A DNA stretch of 5,189 nt, from contig JAFYET010000209.1 in NCBI GenBank assembly GCA_017544125.1, positions 1 through 5,189 of the forward strand, in the 5' to 3' direction. The position numbers were made by a program, and so were the translations under genes. Positions 1-5,189 of the stretch are shown here, piece by piece. Position 1 is the first letter of the stretch, and each line of letters starts with the position of its first letter. The stretch is from Ruminococcus sp. (lineage in GTDB: Bacteria > Bacillota > Clostridia > Oscillospirales > Ruminococcaceae). The notes under the pieces are model-generated. The model was not told the DNA's origin. It searched no databases and saw nothing but the letters and a program-made list of their open reading frames with translations.

Positions 1-235
1 ACCGTGCCCGAAGGCAAGACCGGTGAAGCGATCGAAGGCATCTTCGACGCGATCAGCTTCACCATGGCAGGCACCTATACCTTCCAGATCCAGGAGACCA
101 AGGAAGATCTGGCCGGCATCACCTACGACGAAACGGTCTGGACGCTGACCGTCGAAGTCGAGGACAAGGACGGGACCCTCGAGATCGTCAAGACGCTTTA
201 CGAGGCCGAAGAGAAGGACGCCAGCGAAGAGCTTG
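1..235 (+). other. Foreign-looking segment coding for a pilin-type isopeptide-linkage (Spy0128/FctA-like) domain fragment
   Basis: Codons 1 to ~75 read as a beta-rich segment with GTYTFQIQE, then GITYDETVWTLTVEVEDKDG. This matches the pattern of the streptococcal pilin isopeptide-linkage repeat (GTYxYxIxE...GITYD...VxVxV...DGxL) found in LPXTG-anchored surface proteins and pilins. The Glu of the IQE motif would be the residue that promotes the intramolecular Lys-Asn bond; the FxNxY end of the repeat is not present. By hand count bases 1-240 are about 59% GC and bases 241-480 about 50%. Codons here end mostly in C or G (isoleucine almost always ATC), whereas the DNA after ~240 uses ATA, GCA and TTT freely. 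The domain match is by eye and moderate. The exact right edge is uncertain by ~20 bases. Confidence 0.6.
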
Positions 236-486
236 CAGCCTTTGAGGAGTTTGTAAAGGAAAAACTCATCGAAGTTGCCGATAAGCTCTGTGACGGCAGG
301 ATCGAGGCAGACCCGCTCTATACCGTCAAAAACCCGCATAAGGACAGAGGCACGCCCTGCAGCTGGTGTGATTATAAGGGCGTTTGCCGCAATGCCTTTG
401 CCAAGCACCACCGCCTTGTTGATAAGGAACAGGATAAGCAGGCTATGATAGCAAAACTGACAAAGATAAGAAAGGGGGAGAGCTGA
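1..486 (+). CDS. addB: Chimeric, 5'-truncated frame ending in the C-terminus of AddB (helicase-nuclease subunit B)
   Basis: The frame is open from the first base and ends at TGA 484-486, so the true start lies outside the window; GTG at 4 is only an internal codon. The part from about 235 to 486 is the tail of AddB, the partner of AddA in the double-strand-break resection complex. It shows the CxxCxxxxxC cluster (Cys codons at 358, 367 and 385, in PCSWCDYKGVC). In AddB this supplies three of the four ligands of a 4Fe-4S cluster that staples the nuclease domain; the first Cys and the nuclease catalytic residues would lie upstream and are absent. AddB is normally well over 1,000 residues, so only about 80 are present. 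The first ~75 codons do not resemble AddB but a pilin-type domain (see separate entry). The frame overlaps addA by one base, as expected for an addBA operon. The AddB tail call is firm; the natural existence of this fusion is doubtful. Confidence 0.8.
   Translation, partial: TVPEGKTGEAIEGIFDAISFTMAGTYTFQIQETKEDLAGITYDETVWTLTVEVEDKDGTLEIVKTLYEAEEKDASEELAAFEEFVKEKLIEVADKLCDGRIEADPLYTVKNPHKDRGTPCSWCDYKGVCRNAFAKHHRLVDKEQDKQAMIAKLTKIRKGES
472..480 (+). promoter_or_regulatory. addA ribosome binding site inside the addB tail
   Basis: The purine run AAGGGGGAG lies 5 bases before the ATG at 486 and within the last codons of the upstream frame. With the TGATG stop/start overlap it supports translational coupling of addA to addB and fixes ATG 486 as the addA start. 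Confidence 0.7.
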
Positions 487-3400
487 TGCCCGCCAATTGG
501 ACAGATGAACAGATACAGGCAATAAACGCCCGCTGCAAGGGCATAGCCGTCCCCGCAGCGGCAGGCAGCGGCAAGACTACGGTGCTTGTTGAGCGTGTTA
601 TAAATATTCTTGCCGACCCTGCAAATAATATAACCCCCGACAGGCTTTTGGCAGTTACTTTCACCACAGATGCCGCAGCCAATATGAAGCGCAAGCTCTC
701 TGCCGAGTTTGAAAAGAGAATAGCGGCTCACCCCGATGATACATGGCTGCAAAAGCAGCAGTCTATGCTTGCGGCCGCTAAGATAAAGACGATTAACGCA
801 TTCTGCCTTGATTTTGTCAAGGAGAATTTCAACCTGCTCGATATCCGTGATGATGTCAGCATTATCGAGCCTGATGATGAGGGCATACTTCTTGATCGCT
901 CGATAGAAGAAGCACTTGAAGAGGCTTATCAGAGCAAGCCTGATATGATGAAGAGCCTTAACGATTCGCTCTGCCAGGAAACAGATGAGCAGCTTGTATC
1001 GCATATCAAGCGTATGTGCTATGTACTCGGCTCTGTTCCTTTCCCCGAGAGCTTTGCCAAGGTGCAGGAGCGGCTTTTTACAACAGATGAGGGCTTTTCA
1101 CATTATACCGATATGCTCTTTGAATATGCACAGAGCAAGCTGTCAAGAGCCCGTGCGGCAGTTGTTTCAAATAATGCTGTGAGCAAGACGTTCTCTTTCA
1201 TCCCGAAGCTCGTTGATTGTATTGACGATGATACAGTCTATGTTTCAAAGTTCTGTCAGGCTGTTGACGGTAAAGACCTTTCCCTTTTGCATGAGCTTTG
1301 CAGCAAGCATACCTGGGCTAAGCTCTATAATGCCACAGCCAAGACGATAGATAAGACCTTTGATGTTAACGAGAGCCAGATATACCATAAGGCGTACGAG
1401 CATTTCAAAACAGAGCGTGACGCATATAAAAAGCTGATAGATAAGCTTGCATCAATGCTTGATATTGATGTAGACTTACAGAAGCAGCGCCTTGCTTTTG
1501 CAGGCTCGCTCTACTCGGGGCTTTGTGAGCTGACGCTGAGAACAAGAGAGCTTCTGCGTGAAAAAAAGCTCGAGCGCAACGCCGTGTCATTTGCCGATGT
1601 TGAGGATATGACAGTAAGGCTGCTCCTTGAAAAGACAGATGATGGCTTTAAGCGCACCCCGCTTTGTGAGGATATAGTTTCGTCTAAGCTATATAAAATG
1701 ATACTCATAGACGAGTTTCAGGACGTGAATGACTTTCAGGAACTGATATTCAAAGCTATTTCGGATACCGATGACCTTGATATCATAGGTACCAATGTTT
1801 TCATCGTGGGCGATGTCAAGCAGGCTATATACGGCTTCCGCCAGGCAAACCCAAGGCTGTTTATAAATGCTGTTGCCGCCGCATCTGACCCTGCAAATGA
1901 ATCTAAGCTCGAAAATATACGCCTGCGCACCAACTTCCGCAGCAGGCAGAATGTCATTGATTTTGTAAACGACCTTTTCGGCGCTCTTATGTCCTCCGAT
2001 GTGGGCGATGTTGATTATGACAGCGACGAGATGCTCTATCTCGGTGCTAAATACCCGATAGCCGATATTCCTACCGATATACGCTTTTTTACCTACGGCT
2101 CATCAGATGATGATGACGAGGGCGATGATGATAGCGGCGGTACCCCAAAAAGCACATACAGCGAGCTTGTGCCAGAGCATATAGCTGCTGCAAACTATAT
2201 TCGTGATATGATCGACAGGGGAGAGCAGGTGTATGATAATGACAAGGAAGCTCTGCGCCCCTGCCGCCCCTCTGATTTCTGTATTCTTGTAAGAACCAAT
2301 AAGGTGCAGTCAAGGATAGCGAATGCACTTAAAACCGTCGGTCTTGACTCTTACTATGAGACCGCCGAGGGCTATATGCGTGCCCGTGAGATACTTGTTA
2401 TAATAAACCTTCTTCGTGTGATAGATTCGCCATTTAACGATGTGGCTATGCTTTCTGTAATGCTATCGCAGGTCATGGGATTTACTGCCGATGAAGTAAC
2501 AACAGTAAGGCTTCTTTGTGAGAATGACGAGAGCGGTGTGCGCAAAAAGCTTTATCAGATAATGAATGCTATCTCCAAGGAAGAGGACGACACCCACGAG
2601 CGTGAGACGGGTAAGATCAAGGTCGATGACCCCGTGCTTGAAGAAAAGTGCAAAAAGGCTGTATCCCTTATAAAGTCTCTTCGCTACTACGCTGCAAGTA
2701 TGCCCCTCGAGGCACTTATAAGCAAGATATATGAGCAGACCGACCTGTATTCCTCTGCGGCAGCATTTGAGAATTCCTCACAGATGCGTGCCAATCTTCG
2801 TATGCTCATCGAGTATGCCGCAGCCTATGACAGCTCGGGCAGCAGCGGCGGTCTTACCGGCTTTCTGCGCTACTATGAGAAGATAGCCGCAGCCGGCAGA
2901 GATTTCAAGCAAGCAGCCCTCAGCGCCTCGGGCGAGGGTGTTATCATACAGACAATGCACGGTTCAAAGGGTCTTGAATACCCCTTTGTGGTGCTTTGCG
3001 ATATGGAGTATAAGTTCAAGGGTACTCGTGACCTGCCTGGCCTTCTTATCGACAGGGATATAGGTGCAGCGCTTCGCTACCATAATGTGTATGACCTCTC
3101 AAACGGCTCTAACCTCTCATATGATGCAATGTCGCTCATGCTCTGCAAAAAAGAGCTCAGTGAGGAGATGCGCTTGCTCTATGTAGCGCTCACCCGAGCC
3201 CGTGAGCGCATCTGTATTATGCTGCCTGTCAAGGTGGGCAAGAAGAGAAGCGATTTTAACACATTCAGCAAGCTGCTAAGTGCTGCCGAGACATTCGGCG
3301 GCGTTGACACCGGTCTTGTGACTTCCTGCGGCAGCTATGCCGAGTGGATAGTCGCCGCACTCTCCACGCATAAAGATTTTGCACCCTTTATACACTTTAT

Positions 3401-4217
3401 TGAGGATAATACAGAAGATGAGTTTTCTATACCGCCCGTCTACTGCTTATCAAAGCTCGATGTGCGCCCCGCTGATACCGAGGTGAGAGAAAACGGTCTT
3501 CCCGATTATGTTCCAAGACCTGCCGACACTGTGCTTACCGAAAAGCTCGTAAACGGCTTTGCGCAGAAGTACATTGATGAAAGCAGCAACGTTATATCCA
3601 AGCTATCCGTTACCGAGATAGTAAGAGATGAGCAGGAAAAGCTCTACGGCGATAAAGACCCGCAGTTCTACCCACGCCTGCCACGCCTTGATGATGAGAT
3701 AGGCAGGCTCACCCATGCAGAACGTGGCACCTATACCCACCTGTTTATGGAGCTTGCAGATTATAATAGGGCAGAGCAAAGCGTCAGTGATGAGCTTGCT
3801 CGCCTGACAGCGCATGGTATGTTCTCAAAGAAAGAAGCCTCGGGCGTTTATGTCAAAGCCCTTGAGATGTTCTTTGCATCACCATTCTATAAAAGAATGA
3901 GCGCTTCATCAAATATCATGCGTGAAAAGCATTTCCTTGCCGAAATATCAGACCTTCACCTCGGTGTTGGCTTTGAGAAGTATGACGGCACCGATGCCTG
4001 CGTTCAGGGTATAGCTGATGCGATTTTCGAGGAGGAGGACGGCTTTGTCATATTTGATTATAAGACCGACCGCTTTGAAAACGAGCAGGCTATGGATAAG
4101 TATAAGACCCAGCTGCGTATCTATAAGGCGGCATTTGATCTTATACTTGATAAGCCGGTAAAGAGCTGCTACATCTACTCATTCTGGCTGGGAACAGGCA
4201 GAGAAATGATTTTTTGA
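486..4217 (+). CDS. addA: AddA, ATP-dependent helicase/nuclease subunit A of the AddAB recombination complex
   Basis: This is a complete 1,243-residue protein, the usual size for Firmicute AddA. It is a superfamily 1A (UvrD-like) 3'-5' helicase fused to a C-terminal RecB-type nuclease. With AddB it unwinds and degrades DNA ends until a Chi site, leaving a 3' tail for RecA. Visible motifs in order are: Q-motif WTDEQIQAI (5-13), Walker A AAAGSGKTT (24-32), Walker B DEFQD (409-413), motif III VGDVKQAIYGFRQ (441-453), motif IV LRTNFRSR (480-487), motif V QTMHGSKGLEYPF (822-834) and motif VI LLYVALTRARER (897-908). The nuclease has Asp1178 (GIADA), Asp1191 and Lys1193 (DYKTD) and QxxxY at 1209-1213, so all catalytic elements look intact. 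A short acidic Ser/Asp/Gly run (538-552) is probably a surface loop. The gene starts inside the addB stop (TGATG) and ends 19 bases before the infC -35 box. No intrinsic terminator is seen after it. Confidence 0.97.
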   Translation: MPANWTDEQIQAINARCKGIAVPAAAGSGKTTVLVERVINILADPANNITPDRLLAVTFTTDAAANMKRKLSAEFEKRIAAHPDDTWLQKQQSMLAAAKIKTINAFCLDFVKENFNLLDIRDDVSIIEPDDEGILLDRSIEEALEEAYQSKPDMMKSLNDSLCQETDEQLVSHIKRMCYVLGSVPFPESFAKVQERLFTTDEGFSHYTDMLFEYAQSKLSRARAAVVSNNAVSKTFSFIPKLVDCIDDDTVYVSKFCQAVDGKDLSLLHELCSKHTWAKLYNATAKTIDKTFDVNESQIYHKAYEHFKTERDAYKKLIDKLASMLDIDVDLQKQRLAFAGSLYSGLCELTLRTRELLREKKLERNAVSFADVEDMTVRLLLEKTDDGFKRTPLCEDIVSSKLYKMILIDEFQDVNDFQELIFKAISDTDDLDIIGTNVFIVGDVKQAIYGFRQANPRLFINAVAAASDPANESKLENIRLRTNFRSRQNVIDFVNDLFGALMSSDVGDVDYDSDEMLYLGAKYPIADIPTDIRFFTYGSSDDDDEGDDDSGGTPKSTYSELVPEHIAAANYIRDMIDRGEQVYDNDKEALRPCRPSDFCILVRTNKVQSRIANALKTVGLDSYYETAEGYMRAREILVIINLLRVIDSPFNDVAMLSVMLSQVMGFTADEVTTVRLLCENDESGVRKKLYQIMNAISKEEDDTHERETGKIKVDDPVLEEKCKKAVSLIKSLRYYAASMPLEALISKIYEQTDLYSSAAAFENSSQMRANLRMLIEYAAAYDSSGSSGGLTGFLRYYEKIAAAGRDFKQAALSASGEGVIIQTMHGSKGLEYPFVVLCDMEYKFKGTRDLPGLLIDRDIGAALRYHNVYDLSNGSNLSYDAMSLMLCKKELSEEMRLLYVALTRARERICIMLPVKVGKKRSDFNTFSKLLSAAETFGGVDTGLVTSCGSYAEWIVAALSTHKDFAPFIHFIEDNTEDEFSIPPVYCLSKLDVRPADTEVRENGLPDYVPRPADTVLTEKLVNGFAQKYIDESSNVISKLSVTEIVRDEQEKLYGDKDPQFYPRLPRLDDEIGRLTHAERGTYTHLFMELADYNRAEQSVSDELARLTAHGMFSKKEASGVYVKALEMFFASPFYKRMSASSNIMREKHFLAEISDLHLGVGFEKYDGTDACVQGIADAIFEEEDGFVIFDYKTDRFENEQAMDKYKTQLRIYKAAFDLILDKPVKSCYIYSFWLGTGREMIF

Positions 4218-4236
4218 AAAAAATTCAGAAAAGGTA

Positions 4237-4265
4237 TTGACAAGCGAAAAATAATGTGATATAAT
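4237..4265 (+). promoter_or_regulatory. Consensus sigma-A (sigma-70 type) promoter for infC-rpmI-rplT
   Basis: A perfect -35 box TTGACA (4237-4242) is followed by a 17-base spacer and a perfect -10 box TATAAT (4260-4265). TG at 4257-4258 gives an extended -10 (TGnTATAAT). Upstream, T and A tracts at about 4209-4232, overlapping the addA stop codon, could act as an UP element. Transcription would start near 4271-4274. Every element is at its optimum, as expected for a highly expressed translation operon. Confidence 0.92.
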
Positions 4266-4271
4266 ATATCG

Positions 4272-4409
4272 GTAAACAAAAGCAGAACATTGATCCGTTC
4301 TCACCTCGAGCGTTTGGCGACAAGGTTTTAGATGATATTGCATGGTATTTATATATACTGCATATTACGGGTACGGGTCTTTGGGTCTGTACCCGTTTTA
4401 GTTTTATTT
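4272..4409 (+). promoter_or_regulatory. Structured 5' leader of infC, probable L20-type autoregulatory leader
   Basis: The untranslated RNA between promoter and infC folds by eye into a series of helices. AGAAC 4284-4288 pairs with GTTCT 4297-4301. ACCTCG 4303-4308 pairs with CGA 4318-4320 plus GGT 4324-4326, leaving a CAA bulge. ATAT 4335-4338, GCA 4340-4342 and GTAT 4345-4348 pair with ATAC 4355-4358, TGC 4359-4361 and ATAT 4362-4365. The terminator hairpin follows. In Firmicutes the infC-rpmI-rplT operon is repressed by L20, which binds such a leader (a mimic of its 23S rRNA site) and promotes premature termination. Position, length and the promoter-helices-terminator-RBS layout fit that family. 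I cannot confirm the L20 contact nucleotides by eye, so the family name rests mainly on context. Confidence 0.7.
4367..4409 (+). terminator. Intrinsic terminator (attenuator) just upstream of the infC ribosome binding site
   Basis: ACGGGTAC (4367-4374) is the exact reverse complement of GTACCCGT (4389-4396), giving an 8-bp stem with a 14-base loop. A T-rich tract, TTTAGTTTTATTT (4397-4409), follows. It lies downstream of the infC promoter and directly before GGAGGTG, so it must act as a leader attenuator rather than an end-of-operon terminator for addA, though it could also stop read-through from addA. Confidence 0.85.
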
Positions 4410-4426
4410 GGAGGTGTTTGAAAATA
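4410..4426 (+). promoter_or_regulatory. infC ribosome binding site and probable non-canonical AUA start
   Basis: GGAGGTG (4410-4416) is a strong anti-Shine-Dalgarno match. TTG at 4418 leaves only 3 bases after GGAGG, which is too close for efficient initiation. The in-frame ATA at 4424 leaves 9 bases after GGAGG (7 after GGAGGTG), which is near optimal. Many bacterial infC genes start with AUU or a related rare codon, which lets IF3 repress its own synthesis. Confidence 0.65.
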
Positions 4427-4948
4427 GCAAAGAAGGAACATCAGATCAACGAAGAGATAACCGATAAGGAGCTTCGTGTTATCGACGTTGACGGAGGTCA
4501 GCTCGGAATCATATCTGCCAAGGAAGCGCTTGAGCTCGCTTATGAAAAGGATCTCGACTTAGTCAAGATAGCACCCACGGCAACACCGCCTGTGTGCAGG
4601 ATCATGGATTACGGCAAGTTCATTTTTGAGCAGGGCAAGCGTGAGAAGGAAGCAAAGAAAAATCAGAAGGTCATAGATATAAAGGAAGTTAGAATGTCCT
4701 CAACTATCGACACTCATGATTTTGAGACTAAGGTCAATCAGGCTGTCAAGTTCTTGAAGGGCGGGGATAAGTTAAAGGTCTCTGTTCGCTTTAAGAAAAG
4801 AACGGTCGCTCACCCCCAGTTCGGTGAGGAGCTTTTGGAAAAATTCAAGGCACAGATATCCGAGTACGGAGCTGTTGACAAGCCTACGAAAATGGAAGGA
4901 CGGAGTCTTGTGATGTTCGTCGTTCCCAAACCGGGTAAAAACAATTAA
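4424..4948 (+). CDS. infC: Translation initiation factor IF-3
   Basis: The product is 174 residues from ATA 4424, or 176 if TTG 4418 is used; both fit the family's usual ~170-180. IF3 binds the 30S subunit, prevents premature 50S joining and checks the start codon and initiator tRNA. The N-domain begins with QINEEI (7-12) and contains QLGI and the signature IMDYGKF (60-66). A basic linker EQGKREKEAKKNQK (69-82) follows. The C-domain begins at about 83 with KEVRMSSTIDTHDF and carries the KGGDKLKVSVRFKKR stretch that contacts 16S rRNA. No residues seem missing. It is the first gene of the infC-rpmI-rplT operon, preceded by its own promoter, leader and attenuator. ATA is preferred as start because of ribosome-binding-site spacing and because the Ile aligns with the AUU-encoded first residue that I recall for clostridial IF3 proteins; this alignment is from memory. 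Confidence 0.96.
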   Translation: MAKKEHQINEEITDKELRVIDVDGGQLGIISAKEALELAYEKDLDLVKIAPTATPPVCRIMDYGKFIFEQGKREKEAKKNQKVIDIKEVRMSSTIDTHDFETKVNQAVKFLKGGDKLKVSVRFKKRTVAHPQFGEELLEKFKAQISEYGAVDKPTKMEGRSLVMFVVPKPGKNN

Positions 4949-4953
4949 GGAGG
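4947..4953 (+). promoter_or_regulatory. rpmI ribosome binding site overlapping the infC stop
   Basis: AAGGAGG begins inside the infC TAA (4946-4948) and leaves 9 bases to the rpmI ATG. A ribosome finishing infC would cover this site, so rpmI translation may be coupled to infC. Confidence 0.85.
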
Positions 4954-4962
4954 AAATAAATC

Positions 4963-5160
4963 ATGCCAAAGATCAAGACACATTCCGGTGCAAAGAAGCG
5001 TGTTAAGGGTACAGGCACAGGAAAGGTTAAGTTCCAGCACACCAACAAGAGACACAGACTTACCCAGAAGGATCATAAGCGCAAGAGAATATTAAGAGGC
5101 GCTGCTTATGCTGATTCTTCCAACATAGCAAACGTTAAGTTACTCATCCCTTACAAGTAA
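4963..5160 (+). CDS. rpmI: 50S ribosomal protein L35 (bL35)
   Basis: This is a complete 65-residue protein, the normal length for bL35, a small basic protein buried in the large ribosomal subunit. It opens with the family signature MPKIKTHSGAKKR. Then come the conserved GTGTGKVKF segment, an Arg/Lys/His-rich middle (TNKRHRLTQKDHKRKR) and the usual VKLLIPYK ending. The residue after AKKR is Val, where Phe is common, which is a minor substitution. It starts 14 bases after the infC stop and shares its promoter. In Firmicutes this operon is controlled at the leader by L20, the product of the next gene. Confidence 0.97.
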   Translation: MPKIKTHSGAKKRVKGTGTGKVKFQHTNKRHRLTQKDHKRKRILRGAAYADSSNIANVKLLIPYK

Positions 5161-5189
5161 ACCGAGGTATAGGGAAACGACCAAAACTA
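5161..5189 (+). other. Truncated spacer downstream of rpmI
   Basis: These 29 bases contain no start codon with a ribosome binding site and no hairpin. By operon convention rplT (L20) should begin shortly beyond the window edge, but nothing of it is visible here. Confidence 0.5.

Noticed and set aside
4..6. GTG as the start of the first gene
   Set aside because: There is no ribosome binding site in view, and the frame is open to the window edge inside an evident domain, so the gene is truncated here.
1..486. A new surface-protein/nuclease fusion as a novel biological system
   Set aside because: The abrupt composition change, the broken pilin repeat and the missing bulk of AddB point to a join artefact rather than a designed fusion.
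372..1004. 210-codon open frame on the minus strand across the addB-addA junction
   Set aside because: It lies antisense to clear AddB and AddA coding sequence, has no recognisable domain and no good ribosome binding site, and looks like a codon-bias shadow.
4206..4230. T-run/A-run inverted repeat after addA as an intrinsic terminator
   Set aside because: The possible stem (ATTTTTT with AAAAAAT) has no GC pairs and no following T tract, so it is more plausibly an A/T-rich UP element of the infC promoter.
4369..4386. Three GGG runs in the terminator as a possible G-quadruplex
   Set aside because: Only three GGG tracts occur close together and a fourth is missing; the stem-loop explains the sequence better.
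4418..4420. TTG as the infC start codon
   Set aside because: It is too close to GGAGGTG. The ATA two codons later has proper spacing and fits the known use of AUU-like starts in infC. It remains a fallback.

Overview
The window looks like a contig end from a low-to-moderate GC Firmicute of class Clostridia, probably a Ruminococcus/Oscillospiraceae-type gut bacterium. The evidence is AddAB-type (not RecBCD) recombination genes, Gram-positive-like ribosome binding sites, a consensus housekeeping promoter, and an infC-rpmI(-rplT) operon with a structured leader. This is inferred from gene content and style; the genus is a guess.

Positions 1-486 hold one open frame that is cut at the left edge. 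Its last ~80 codons are the C-terminal end of AddB, including the Cys-rich iron-sulfur motif. Its first ~75 codons look like a surface pilin/isopeptide domain, with higher GC and a different codon style. The switch near 205-245 is best read as a chimeric join, most likely from assembly.

Positions 486-4217 carry a complete addA, overlapping the upstream frame by one base (TGATG). AddA and AddB together form the helicase-nuclease that resects double-strand DNA ends for recombination.

Positions 4218-4423 are a fully regulatory intergenic region. It has a near-perfect sigma-A promoter (TTGACA, 17 bp, TATAAT, with an extended -10 TG), then a ~140-nt leader with several hairpins ending in an intrinsic terminator just before the infC ribosome binding site. 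This is the layout of the L20-type leader that controls infC-rpmI-rplT in Firmicutes.

Positions 4424-4948 encode translation initiation factor IF3, probably starting at a rare AUA codon. Positions 4963-5160 encode ribosomal protein L35. The window stops 29 bases later, before the expected rplT (L20). I see no mobile element, CRISPR array, tRNA or rRNA, and no previously undescribed multi-gene system. The most interesting points are the infC control region and the chimeric left end.
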